From an uncultured Eudoraea sp. (GTDB lineage Bacteria > Bacteroidota > Bacteroidia > Flavobacteriales > Flavobacteriaceae), in contig CAMYIE010000007.1 of the NCBI GenBank assembly GCA_947258405.1, forward strand, positions 1 to 64,000: 64,000 bases of DNA, in the 5' to 3' direction. The translations under genes were made by a program, and so were the position numbers. Below, in pieces: positions 54,013 through 61,862 of this stretch (position 1 is the first letter of the stretch; every line of letters starts with the position of its first letter). A model generated the notes under the pieces. It saw only the letters and a program-made list of their open reading frames with translations. It had not been told where the DNA came from and did not search any database.

Positions 54013-54990
54013 TCATACCGTCGCTGGTTTGGACCCCAAACTTCGGAGCATTCTAAAATGGTCTGCGAGGGCTGATAGAAATGTTTTTTTCGAATGATAG
54101 GGCATATTGTACTCAACTGCGGTTTGTGCCACAATCATTGAAATTTTTCGATAATGAATATGGCAAATATGAGGCAACAAATGGTGTTCTACCTGATAGT
54201 TCAGGCCTCCGATCATCCAGGAAAAGAATCGGCTTTTCGGCGCAAAATTGGTAGTTGTCTCCAACTGGTGCTTATGCCAGTCCGATTCTAACATACCGTT
54301 CTTGTCTGGTAAGGGGAATGCCACATTGGGCATAATATGTGCTATCTGAAATACGCTGCTGATCAGGATACCCGTGATGATATGCATACACAGATAGGCC
54401 AGGAAAATTATCCAGGGTGAAAAAGGTAGTATCAGGATAGGGATTATAATGGCGTATGAGAAATAAAAAGATTTCCACCCTATCAGTTTCAATAACTCGT
54501 ATTTATATTTACGTTTTGGCCCCAGTAAGTCTAATTTGCGATACCTGTTTAAGCGTACAAAATCCTTAACCGTAACCCAAAACACAGTAGAAAGCCCATA
54601 GATAATCCATACGTACCATTGTTGGTAGCGATGGATGCCATACTTTTTGGCATGTGGTGAGAAACACAGAAAGCGCGGCATATTCAAATCGTCGTCCGCC
54701 TCTTCGATATTTGTGAAGGTATGATGCAATACATTGTGCTGAATCTTCCAGACCGTAGCATTGGCGCCTATAAGATTAAACGTATAGCCCAAGGCTTTAT
54801 TAATGTGTCTGTTTTTGGAATAGGATCCGTGTATGGCATCATGCATTATGCCCATTCCAATCCCGGCCATTCCAAAACCACTGATGATATATAGAAGGAA
54901 AACCATCCAGATCTTGGGAGCCAGACCGAAGTTTAATAGAATTAAGGGTCCAAAGAACAAGCTGAGCATTAAAATAGTCTTGCCGACCAT
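54013..54990 (-). CDS. Fatty acid desaturase (front-end/acyl-CoA desaturase type)
   Basis: This is 325 residues from the first ATG at 54990. The three di-iron His boxes are MHDAIHGS, HNVLHHTFTN and YQVEHHLLP, the last being the QxxHH form typical of front-end desaturases and linoleoyl-CoA desaturases. Four membrane segments lie between. The coding signal clearly continues upstream for 35 more codons (about 55095: IRFSPGRHTEFSKTLRRRVD and GYFKSKGISKHANGS) without any ATG, GTG or TTG. The real start is therefore uncertain; an ATT at 55095 or a lost start is possible. Confidence 0.87.
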   Translation of the reverse strand: MVGKTILMLSLFFGPLILLNFGLAPKIWMVFLLYIISGFGMAGIGMGIMHDAIHGSYSKNRHINKALGYTFNLIGANATVWKIQHNVLHHTFTNIEEADDDLNMPRFLCFSPHAKKYGIHRYQQWYVWIIYGLSTVFWVTVKDFVRLNRYRKLDLLGPKRKYKYELLKLIGWKSFYFSYAIIIPILILPFSPWIIFLAYLCMHIITGILISSVFQIAHIMPNVAFPLPDKNGMLESDWHKHQLETTTNFAPKSRFFSWMIGGLNYQVEHHLLPHICHIHYRKISMIVAQTAVEYNMPYHSKKTFLSALADHFRMLRSLGSKPATV

Positions 54991-55095
54991 ACTTCCATTG
55001 GCGTGTTTGCTGATTCCTTTGGATTTGAAATAACCGTCGACTCGGCGTCTTAGGGTTTTGGAGAATTCTGTATGTCTCCCTGGTGAAAATCGAAT

Positions 55096-55805
55096 ACTAT
55101 TAATTGGTAAGTTATTTGCTGTTTTAGAGTTTTCCCTGGTTAAGACTAATTCTTGACTCGGGGATGGGAAATAATTGAAGTAAAAAGATCTGAAAAGTGA
55201 TCTGCGATATTGAATATCGAATCATAATCCTGGAACAACCATGATCTTTTTCTAAACGTATTTCTAAAAACTGTAAAGTGTTGTTTGCATTATTGCTTGA
55301 ATACTAAGGAGAACTGCAATAATAAAAATCTGGAGAGACTGAAACTAAGGAGGACTAGCTTAAATATTAGCGACAAAGGTAGGGTTTCTATGAATAGCAA
55401 ATCAGAATCTTATGTTAATTCCATATTGATTTCCAAGATGTTAGGCCAAAGCCCCCTTTGTTTACATATAATTAGCGGATATAAAATGCCAACTCCCGAT
55501 CATACGGTCAGCATGTCAGCGCCCAGCGTTCCCAAGTTGCAAATGCAAAAGGAATATCTTGAATAATACAATCTTTATCTCGGCGAACTGAGACTTCGAA
55601 CATCGCAATATGAAGGCTTTAGACTTTGGGGATTATTAGATTAATATGTTTTTGCTGTACCGAAAGCTCGATCAAAACATAATTAGATCAGAAATCAATT
55701 TCCACATTTTGAGTTTAGTATTTCAAATGCATGAATCGCGGCTGGTGTTTTGGAAAACACCTGATAATTACGGAACTTAAGGGAAGCTATTAGATATCTA
55801 ATTCT
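55096..55805. other. 710-bp region between the desaturase and the AraC regulator
   Basis: No convincing gene. A 93-codon plus frame (55285-55566) has no recognisable domain or codon bias and is rejected. The region holds the untranslated or mis-started beginning of the desaturase gene (to about 55095) and a palindrome at 55744-55761 before the AraC gene. Confidence 0.4.
55744..55761. promoter_or_regulatory. 18-bp palindrome upstream of the AraC-type regulator
   Basis: GGTGTTTT-GG-AAAACACC is a near-perfect inverted repeat with a 2-nt centre. It ends 44 nt before ATG 55806, where an autoregulatory operator could sit. Confidence 0.45.
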
Positions 55806-56903
55806 ATGGATCCACAGGTTGTTTCTCTAATTCGCGCTATTGCAATATTGCAGGGACTTATTTTAGGAGTCGTTCTTATTGTATACAGTAAAAAAAATAA
55901 GTCGAGTCTTTTCCTGGGCCTATTCCTTCTCGGTTTTGCCATAGAGTTCCTGCCTGGATTAATTAGCGATATGAAATTCCTGAATTACAATCCCAGGCAA
56001 CTTCTTTTTCTTTTAAACCTTTCCTGGATTCTGTTTCCGCTTTTATTGATCTACATACGAAGGGTCTCGATAGTGCAGCGTAAACGTATGCAATACAGGA
56101 TAATCTACCCGGGTATTCTGGCTGTATTGATCCAGGTTATATTAGGCCTGAATAGAAATTTGAGTGACTTTCTTCTCATGAGTACCTATACATATGAAAT
56201 CCTCCACGTTGCAGGCCTTGTTTATTCTGTTTACATCCTATATCGAATTCATCGGCATCTTCAGCAGCACAAACAGGAAGTCCATAATCAGTATGCGCAG
56301 GTAGATAACAGGCTACTGCTGTGGCTCCGTTACTTTGCGTTTTTTTGTTTTGCCCTGGTGACGATGCGTGTAACGGCGCTTTTCATGGATCGATCACCTG
56401 TTTTACATTTCGTTCTGGCCTGTTTCAATATCGTGATAATAACCGTTATTGCAATCAGCGGTTTCTATCAGTACAATGTCATCAATGTGTTGTCTAAAAA
56501 TCAAGAGGATAGCGATGCAATAAGCACGAACCCTTCAACTACGCCGATACCCGAAAACCGGGCGTTGGATCTTCTGCATCGTATGGATGATCAGATAGAA
56601 GAGAAAGAGCTATATCGGCAACAAGACCTCACTATCGCCAATGTGGCTGAACTTCTTAAGGAGCATCCCCGATCCATATCTTTAGCCTTGAATACATATT
56701 ACAAGAAGAATTTTAATTCCTATATCAACCAATATCGTATTAGCCGAGCCAAAACTCTTTTGAAATCAGGGTATGCCCAAACAAAGAGTATTCAAGGACT
56801 CAGCCAGGAAGTGGGCTTCCGCAGCAAGGCTTCTTTTTACCGTGCCTTTAAAGAAAATACAGATATTACACCCGTGGATTATTTAAAAAATTTGAAGTCT
56901 TAA
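55806..56903 (+). CDS. Membrane-anchored AraC-family transcriptional regulator
   Basis: The product is 365 residues. Seven or so membrane helices fill residues 5-225 (for example LFLGLFLLGFAIEFLPGLI and VLHFVLACFNIVIITVIAISG). A cytoplasmic linker and a C-terminal AraC domain follow: DLTIANVAELLKEHPRSISLALN, INQYRISRAKTLLKSG and LSQEVGFRSKASFYRAFKE. This layout is common in Bacteroidota, where the helices may sense a membrane signal. Its target is not visible; the nearby desaturase is one guess. Confidence 0.88.
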   Translation: MDPQVVSLIRAIAILQGLILGVVLIVYSKKNKSSLFLGLFLLGFAIEFLPGLISDMKFLNYNPRQLLFLLNLSWILFPLLLIYIRRVSIVQRKRMQYRIIYPGILAVLIQVILGLNRNLSDFLLMSTYTYEILHVAGLVYSVYILYRIHRHLQQHKQEVHNQYAQVDNRLLLWLRYFAFFCFALVTMRVTALFMDRSPVLHFVLACFNIVIITVIAISGFYQYNVINVLSKNQEDSDAISTNPSTTPIPENRALDLLHRMDDQIEEKELYRQQDLTIANVAELLKEHPRSISLALNTYYKKNFNSYINQYRISRAKTLLKSGYAQTKSIQGLSQEVGFRSKASFYRAFKENTDITPVDYLKNLKS

Positions 56904-57079
56904 CATCAGTGTAATTGGTCCGTTTGTCACAAAATTATTCCCATCCAGTTGATTTAATTTCTATTTGTTCACATTTCTGAAATGAGAACTAACCAGTGCT
57001 TTAATTATGGGATAGTCACTTGAATAACTCTCATCTTTGCCCAGCAATTTTTTATAAATAGTGTGAATTAATTACAGGC

Positions 57080-57166
57080 AACTGCCTAATGTGATTTGTA
57101 TTCATATGATGCGTGCTTTATGATGAGGCAGTTCCCCCCGGAGGGGTCGTTTACGGCCCCTCATTT
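57080..57166 (+). ncRNA. Structured leader or small RNA with alternative hairpins
   Basis: AACTGCCT (57080-57087) is exactly complementary to AGGCAGTT (57126-57133). Next to it CCCC...GGGG (57134-57146) and GAGGGG/CCCCTC (57141-57146 with 57157-57162, plus inner CG/CG) are mutually exclusive stems, the last followed by ATTTTAT. This looks like an attenuator or a terminator with an anti-terminator. It ends 40 nt before the gene at 57207. Confidence 0.4.
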
Positions 57167-57206
57167 TATGAGTAATCTAATGATTTAGTTTCTAATTAAG
57201 ATTAAG

Positions 57207-57602
57207 ATGAAATGTATTGAATTGTGCCCAAAAGGAAATTATGAAGCTTGGGAACCTCTGCGAAGGAAGGCGCTGGATATTGGGGTATTTAGAGATGAAC
57301 TGGGGCAAAAACTCCTTTTTGTGGACGGAAAGATTAGGCTATGGCTCATCCAACTTGCGCCAAAGGAACGATTAGCCTTCACCAACTTAATAAATGATTT
57401 CCAGGTAATGAGTTATATGCAAGGTTTTGCGGTAAGCCACCGGGACAGTGGTGAAATCGTTCTCATCCAATACAAAAAAGGAGATATATTTCGATACAAG
57501 CTGGAAGAACAAGGAGGGCAGGTTTGGGACCTTGAGAATATCGGAGCCGATCATCTGGAATTTGTAGTTATTGAGGAATTGTATCTAGAAGAACAGGAAT
57601 AA
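57207..57602 (+). CDS. Hypothetical protein, possibly cupin-like
   Basis: The product is 131 residues, soluble. It has strand-rich segments such as KIRLWLIQLAPKERLAF, EIVLIQYKKGDIFRYKL and NIGADHLEFVVIEEL, which would suit a small beta-barrel of the cupin type, although the metal-binding His/Glu set is not clear. It starts MKCIELCPKGNYEAW. A structured leader lies upstream. Confidence 0.6.
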   Translation: MKCIELCPKGNYEAWEPLRRKALDIGVFRDELGQKLLFVDGKIRLWLIQLAPKERLAFTNLINDFQVMSYMQGFAVSHRDSGEIVLIQYKKGDIFRYKLEEQGGQVWDLENIGADHLEFVVIEELYLEEQE

Positions 57603-57887
57603 AATATCCCGGTTCCTTGGAATCTGAAACTGCCTACTCCCACTGTATACCTGGTACTTTTAATGGATATTGCTGAATTAAACCGAGGCTAGGCTTGACT
57701 CACCATTTTCGTCCGACCGAACTGTCCCATGCTGCACCCCGATAACTATTGCGGTAAAACCGTTCATCTGCTGGCGGTCCCACCTGCCGAAAACTTAAAA
57801 CCTCAATCCCAGCGTTGCAAGCTACAATTGCAGAACCTGTCTGGCTTGTTTTCAAACTTCAAAATTCAAGGCACACCGTTGTATTAG
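57603..57887. other. Intergenic region without a recognised feature
   Basis: About 285 bp before the next terminator. No ORF above 40 codons, tRNA or repeat was recognised. It lies between a plus-strand gene and a convergent minus-strand small gene. Confidence 0.4.
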
Positions 57888-57916
57888 AAAAGCCAGGCTT
57901 TATCGCCTGGTTTTTT
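57888..57916 (-). terminator. Bidirectional terminator of the small basic protein gene
   Basis: CCAGGC/GCCTGG pair around a TTTATC loop, with A/T tracts on both sides (TTTTTT on the plus, TTTTC on the minus strand). It follows the stop codon of the minus-strand gene directly. Confidence 0.65.
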
Positions 57917-57917
57917 A

Positions 57918-58022
57918 TTAACGTTTGCCGGCCTTCTTTGCCCGCTTTGCAGCTTTTTTTTCTTTAGCCGTCAGCAGCGGTTCTTTTTTGACATTTTTCT
58001 TAGCGTCTCTTCCCTTCGACAT
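57918..58022 (-). CDS. 34-residue highly basic protein
   Basis: The product is MSKGRDAKKNVKKEPLLT followed by AKEKKAAKRAKKAGKR, 34 residues with about 15 Lys or Arg. It is too short for normal ORF listing. ATG 58022, the full-length frame and a directly following terminator support it. Similar Lys-rich small proteins are common in flavobacteria. It may bind nucleic acid or the ribosome; no function is known. Confidence 0.65.
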   Translation of the reverse strand: MSKGRDAKKNVKKEPLLTAKEKKAAKRAKKAGKR

Positions 58023-58096
58023 GATACTTTTTTTACTCTATTATGAATTTTTCTATGTGCTCTACCCTCTAATTACTTCATGATCTAAACTACATC

Positions 58097-59002
58097 CTAT
58101 ATTTTCTCAAATACAAATCTAAAATGATCCATTATTTGTTTTTCAAAACAAATCCGGTTCGGACTAATTTTAAAAACGGCGACCTGGTGTCTAAATTCTC
58201 GATCTGTTATATATCTGCTGAGCAAAGACAGATAGAGCCAATACTTTTTCAGATTGAATTTCCGGAACTTCTTTCTCCATTGGCCTATGGTTTCAATATA
58301 ATCAAGTCTTCCACTGCTTTTAGAAATTAGCTTAAAATTTTTCTCGGCGTTTCTTATAACCATTTCAGGACCATATGGAAGCCAAGATCCGGGGAACTCT
58401 TTAACCATTAATGCCATGACATGAGGAGCCGATCCTTTTTGGGCATTGACATCAAGATCTTTATAGTCGATCATATTTTTACTAAAAGTCATGGTTTGCA
58501 TATAAAACCTGCCTCCAATCGGTAATAGATCACTTACAGTGTTAAAAAAATCGCTATAGACTTTTTCCTGTTTCCCTTCCTTCCATTCTTCAACAGAGCA
58601 GAAATGTTCTAAGCCCCCAATACAGGCTATGGCGTCGAACACTCCAAAATCTTCAGGTTTCACATAACGACAGTCCTTGACGATTACGTGGAGACCATTT
58701 TTCTGGCATGCCTCTGCTTGCCCTTGGGAAAGGGTCAATCCCAAACTACTCGCCCCTCTTTCACTGGTGATATAGTGCGAGAAAGGCCCCCAGCCACATG
58801 CCATATCCAGTACCTTGCTCCCTTGATGAATATTTAGACTATCGGCTATAAACTTGTTTTTTGCCTTTTGAGCTTCTTCCAATGTCATTGTAAAATCACC
58901 ATCGTACTTGGCTCCGCTATAATCTGCTGTCTCTCCTATGCTCAAACGGAATATTTCGTCGATTGTAGTGTAGGTAAAATCTAAATCTTTTTTTTCAGCC
59001 AT
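58097..59002 (-). CDS. SAM-dependent methyltransferase, cyclopropane-fatty-acid synthase-like
   Basis: The product is 301 residues. The SAM motif I is VLDMACGWGPFSHYI, with LGLTLSQGQ following, the signature of the CFA/mycolic acid cyclopropane synthase group. Later GLEHF and FYMQTMTFS fit the same family. It may modify unsaturated fatty acyl chains or another small substrate; the short length (about 300 versus 380 for CFA synthase) leaves that open. It is divergent from nothing close, with a 587-bp gap upstream. Confidence 0.82.
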   Translation of the reverse strand: MAEKKDLDFTYTTIDEIFRLSIGETADYSGAKYDGDFTMTLEEAQKAKNKFIADSLNIHQGSKVLDMACGWGPFSHYITSERGASSLGLTLSQGQAEACQKNGLHVIVKDCRYVKPEDFGVFDAIACIGGLEHFCSVEEWKEGKQEKVYSDFFNTVSDLLPIGGRFYMQTMTFSKNMIDYKDLDVNAQKGSAPHVMALMVKEFPGSWLPYGPEMVIRNAEKNFKLISKSSGRLDYIETIGQWRKKFRKFNLKKYWLYLSLLSRYITDREFRHQVAVFKISPNRICFEKQIMDHFRFVFEKI

Positions 59003-59058
59003 TGTTCTTTTAGTGATATTGTACTTTGCTTTGGGTTGAGTGGACCTAACTAAATTGA

Positions 59059-59283
59059 ATTCTTATAAAGGTAATTAATAAAAGACCAATACATGTTAAA
59101 GGAAAAAGACAAATAAGAGGATACACATTTACCCAAATATGCAAACACGGTTCAGGCTTTATGTACAAAGTATCTCAAAATGGACATAAGCATTACGAAG
59201 TGTTCAAACGGAGACAAAGAGTCGACCCTCATACAAGAATAGAATATGTACGTTATTCAAACTCAAATGCTATTGGTAAATGA
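59059..59283 (+). pseudogene. Possible small gene or gene remnant without start codon
   Basis: A frame open for 74 codons reads ILIKVINKRPIHVKGKRQIR and GYTFTQICKHGSGFMYKVSQ, ending RIEYVRYSNSNAIGK. Codon use looks coding, but no ATG, GTG or TTG occurs before Met35 (59161). It may start at a rare codon or be a remnant. No family is recognised. Confidence 0.3.
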
Positions 59284-59467
59284 GTTGGACTTGTGTTACC
59301 TAACCAGGCCTCTAACTTGCCCGTCCAATAATTTCTAATCCAGGCATCTGACAAGTTGATGTTTAAAGGAAAGTGCAGTTAATGCATATAGTTCAGTTAT
59401 ATCAATGACTATCAGTGCATTAAATCAAAAAATCCAATCTATCAAAAAAGACTGGATTTCTTAAAAA

Positions 59468-59536
59468 GTGACCTGGCTGGGGCTTACCGCAGTATGGTGT
59501 ATTAACACCAACAGCGGCACAGGCTTCTCGCCCCAG
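59468..59536 (-). repeat. Duplicated 3' end of tRNA-Lys with hairpins
   Basis: On the plus strand GTGACCTGGCTGGGGCT (59468-59484) repeats the tRNA-Lys 3' end. It is followed by ACCGC...GCGG and TGGTGT/ACACCA stems and by GCCCCAG (59530-59536), which pairs with the CTGGGGC of the repeat. A terminator-like hairpin AATCCAATCT/AGACTGGATT lies on the other side (59430-59460). The layout parallels the tRNA-Leu tail units at 11334-11962. Confidence 0.6.
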
Positions 59537-59547
59537 TTTTTGTAAAC

Positions 59548-59576
59548 AAAAAAATCCTGACTTAAACGTCAGGATT
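59548..59576 (-). terminator. Terminator of tRNA-Lys
   Basis: AATCCTGAC/GTCAGGATT form a perfect 9-bp stem with a TTAAAC loop, followed on the minus strand by a T run. It is 14 nt past the tRNA 3' end. Confidence 0.85.
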
Positions 59577-59589
59577 CCATTTCACTTTG

Positions 59590-59662
59590 TGACCTGGCTG
59601 GGGCTCGAACCCAGGACCCTCTCCTTAAAAGGGAGATGCTCTACCAACTGAGCTACCAGGTC
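59590..59662 (-). tRNA. tRNA-Lys (anticodon TTT)
   Basis: 73 nt. The acceptor stem is GACCTGG/CCAGGTC, the D arm is AGCTCAGTTGGTAGAGC, and the anticodon stem-loop CTCCC-TTTTAAG-GAGAG gives TTT. The T arm is CTGGGTTCGAGCCCCAG. CCA is not encoded. Its 3' end is repeated at 59468-59484. Confidence 0.96.
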
Positions 59663-59673
59663 TATTTTTAAAA

Positions 59674-59713
59674 GGAGGGCTGCGCCCTCCGTAGCCCCGA
59701 TAGCTATCGGGGC
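59674..59713. repeat. Hairpin and perfect 20-bp palindrome
   Basis: GGAGGGC-TGC-GCCCTCC (59674-59690) is followed by a perfect 20-bp palindrome, GCCCCGATAG with its mirror CTATCGGGGC (59694-59713). It lies between tRNA-Lys and the aroK promoter. Palindromes like this are often dispersed in flavobacterial genomes (recalled, not checked). Confidence 0.7.
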
Positions 59714-59828
59714 GTAGGCGGCTGCAAATATACTATCTATAATTAATTTTTCAACTTCATTTTAGGAGAAATTTGTGTTTTCATTAATTTGCCCGAGCTT
59801 TGAAGTCGAACCTAAGATTTAGAATAAG

Positions 59829-60344
59829 ATGAAGATCGTTTTACTGGGGTATATGGGCAGTGGTAAATCTACCGTAGGCAGGCAATTGGCCCAAAAACTT
59901 TCTTTGCCTTTCCTGGATCTCGACGCCTACATCGAAGAAAAGACCAGTAAGACAATACCTGAATTATTTGAGGAAAAAGGGGAGATTTTCTTTAGATCAA
60001 AAGAACACCAAGCGCTTAAAGAATTGTTCGAAGATCCCGATGATGCCGTCATCGCGCTAGGTGGCGGTACACCTTGTTACAGTAACAATATGGATCTGAT
60101 CCTGGGCCATACCCAAAACGTATTCTACCTGAGATTAGGAATTGCAGCACTGGCCAAGAGGCTCCAATCGGAAAAGGAGCAAAGGCCACTGATTATGCAT
60201 CTTCCAGACCTGGAACTTCCCGAGTTTATTGGAAAACATCTTTTCGAACGGGCACCCTTCTACAATCGCGCAACACACGTTCTTCAAGCCGATAAGTTGG
60301 AGGAATCAGTCCTTGTGGATACTATCGTCTCTAAACTAGTTTAG
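59829..60344 (+). CDS. aroK: Shikimate kinase
   Basis: The product is 171 residues. Walker A is GYMGSGKST, the shikimate-binding part is LDLDAYIEEKTSKTIPELFEEKGE with FFRSKEHQAL, and the GGGT motif is ALGGGTPC. The lid is RPLIM. It phosphorylates shikimate in the chorismate pathway. Its 3' end overlaps the convergent phosphoribosyltransferase gene by 9 bp. Confidence 0.95.
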   Translation: MKIVLLGYMGSGKSTVGRQLAQKLSLPFLDLDAYIEEKTSKTIPELFEEKGEIFFRSKEHQALKELFEDPDDAVIALGGGTPCYSNNMDLILGHTQNVFYLRLGIAALAKRLQSEKEQRPLIMHLPDLELPEFIGKHLFERAPFYNRATHVLQADKLEESVLVDTIVSKLV

Positions 60345-60845
60345 ATAGACCGCGTCTTGTTTGGACTTGAAAACTACTTCTACATGTTCCTGCAATGAAG
60401 TGGAAAGGGAAATCCCTTTAAAATCTGCTTTAACCGGATATTTTTTGTGATTCCGGTTTACCAGAACGGCCGTTTTTAGTCGTTTTAAGGGTGTCTTTAA
60501 AAAGTGTTGCACCCCATAAATCAAGGTTGTTCCTGAATTTAATACATCGTCCACCAGGACAACAGATTCACCGGCATAGTCCGCCTGGGGGATCGATGTT
60601 TTGATCCCACTCTCCAAAGGGCTCTTTTTATCCATCATCATTTTGCAGAGTATAATTTCGGCTGAGGTGATCTCTTTAAGCACTGCCTGTAACTTACGTG
60701 CAAATTTTAGCCCGCCCCCATCTATGCCGGCGATAATGATTTTTTCCTCATCTACATTCGATTCATAAATCTGATAGGCGATGCGGCGGATCTTATGCCG
60801 GATCTGTTCGTGGTTTAGTATGACGTTTTGAGTGGAAATCTTCAT
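60336..60845 (-). CDS. Phosphoribosyltransferase family protein (PyrR-like)
   Basis: The product is 169 residues from ATG 60845 (MKISTQNVILNHEQIR), 1 bp after the upstream stop; a longer frame overlaps that gene. The PRPP loop is VVLVDDVLNSGTTL. IIAGIDGGGLKFARKL and LVNRNHKKYPVKADFKGI are as in PyrR/type I PRTases. It may recycle a base or act as a regulator; the substrate is unclear. It is the last gene of a hslR-methyltransferase operon. Confidence 0.85.
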   Translation of the reverse strand: MKISTQNVILNHEQIRHKIRRIAYQIYESNVDEEKIIIAGIDGGGLKFARKLQAVLKEITSAEIILCKMMMDKKSPLESGIKTSIPQADYAGESVVLVDDVLNSGTTLIYGVQHFLKTPLKRLKTAVLVNRNHKKYPVKADFKGISLSTSLQEHVEVVFKSKQDAVYLN

Positions 60846-60846
60846 T

Positions 60847-61428
60847 TTACTTTTCAAAGATAAAAAACAGTTCATTACCCTGTCTAGGGCGTACGGAATT
60901 AAAAGCCCGTTCGAGCTTGAGTATCCGGAACATTGGCTGAAACAAATCCATATACTCGGCCTCGCTTCCCCCAAATGGCGGACCGTTTTCGGTTAGAGGA
61001 AAATCGAAGAATAATCCGGCTAGTTTTCCGCCAGGATTTAAGATTTCATGCATTCTTTTTACATAGGATCCTCTTAGATGTGGCAATAGTGCACAGAAAA
61101 AAGTCTGCTCCAGCACAAGGTCGAACTCTTTAAGCTTCAGTTCAAAAAAATCTGAGTGCATTAATTGGTCTTTGGGGAAATCAGGACATTTGGCCTGAAT
61201 TTCTTTCAACGGTTTTTCTGCGATGTCTACAACAAAAGTATTTTTAAAACCTTTTTCAAAGAGATATATGGCCTCATATCCATAACCTGCTCCGGGCATA
61301 AGAATTCTCATCTCTTTTTTACTGAGTTGATCGATATAGGCCCGCAGTGGCGGAGAAACCGATCCGATGTCCCATCCCATATTTTCCATGGCATAACGCT
61401 CTTCCCAATACTCCTTATTCAGCATCAT
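60847..61428 (-). CDS. TPMT-type SAM-dependent methyltransferase
   Basis: The product is 193 residues of the thiopurine S-methyltransferase superfamily. YWEERYAMENMGWDIGSVSPPL is the family opening, the SAM motif is ILMPGAGYGYEAIYL, and VDIAEKPL, LVLEQTFFCAL and LNPGGKLAGLFFDFP follow. Bacterial relatives methylate sulfur, selenium or tellurium compounds or unknown small molecules. It overlaps the hslR gene by 14 bp and abuts the PRTase. Confidence 0.88.
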   Translation of the reverse strand: MMLNKEYWEERYAMENMGWDIGSVSPPLRAYIDQLSKKEMRILMPGAGYGYEAIYLFEKGFKNTFVVDIAEKPLKEIQAKCPDFPKDQLMHSDFFELKLKEFDLVLEQTFFCALLPHLRGSYVKRMHEILNPGGKLAGLFFDFPLTENGPPFGGSEAEYMDLFQPMFRILKLERAFNSVRPRQGNELFFIFEK

Positions 61429-61786
61429 CTATATAACCTTCTATATCCCGCCTGTCTTTTTTCGTTGGCCGCCCGCCCCCTTTTTTTCGATAATAATCCT
61501 TGGAATATTTTAGGAGTTCGTTATGCTCAAAGGCTTCCTTGGGGGTACAATCTTCCACATAGATGGATACCCATTTCGCACCTATTCGGCTTTCTGGTAT
61601 ATCTAGTACTTTGAGTTCGTAGTTGATCTGATTCTTCCTCAATACGATACGATCGGTGGGCATGACTTCCCTGGAAGGTTTGGCCTGCTGCCCGTTAATC
61701 TTAACCTGACCTTTCTTGCAAGCGGTCGTGGCTATGTTCCGGGTTTTATAGTACCTCACACACCATAAGTATTTATCGATTCGCAT
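61415..61786 (-). CDS. hslR: S4 RNA-binding domain protein (Hsp15-like)
   Basis: The product is 123 residues from ATG 61786 (MRIDKYLWCVRYYKTRN); the frame from 61858 adds 24 residues without similarity. The S4 domain reads ACKKGQVKINGQQAKPSREV and PTDRIVLRKNQINYELKV, and a basic tail (YYRKKGGGRPTKKDRRD) follows. Hsp15 binds free 50S subunits carrying a nascent chain after heat shock. First gene of a three-gene operon, divergent from the FKBP gene. Confidence 0.88.
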   Translation of the reverse strand: MRIDKYLWCVRYYKTRNIATTACKKGQVKINGQQAKPSREVMPTDRIVLRKNQINYELKVLDIPESRIGAKWVSIYVEDCTPKEAFEHNELLKYSKDYYRKKGGGRPTKKDRRDIEGYIDDAE

Positions 61787-61862
61787 ATAGCGCCAAAACT
61801 TTGTTAATGCACTCTGCAAAAATAGGGGAAAATCGTATCTTGCGCCCGCAAAAATCAATTAT

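Noticed and set aside
55285-55566. 93-codon plus-strand frame between the desaturase and the AraC gene
   Set aside because: No domain, no codon bias, no start signals and no conserved-looking segments; it reads like translated non-coding DNA.
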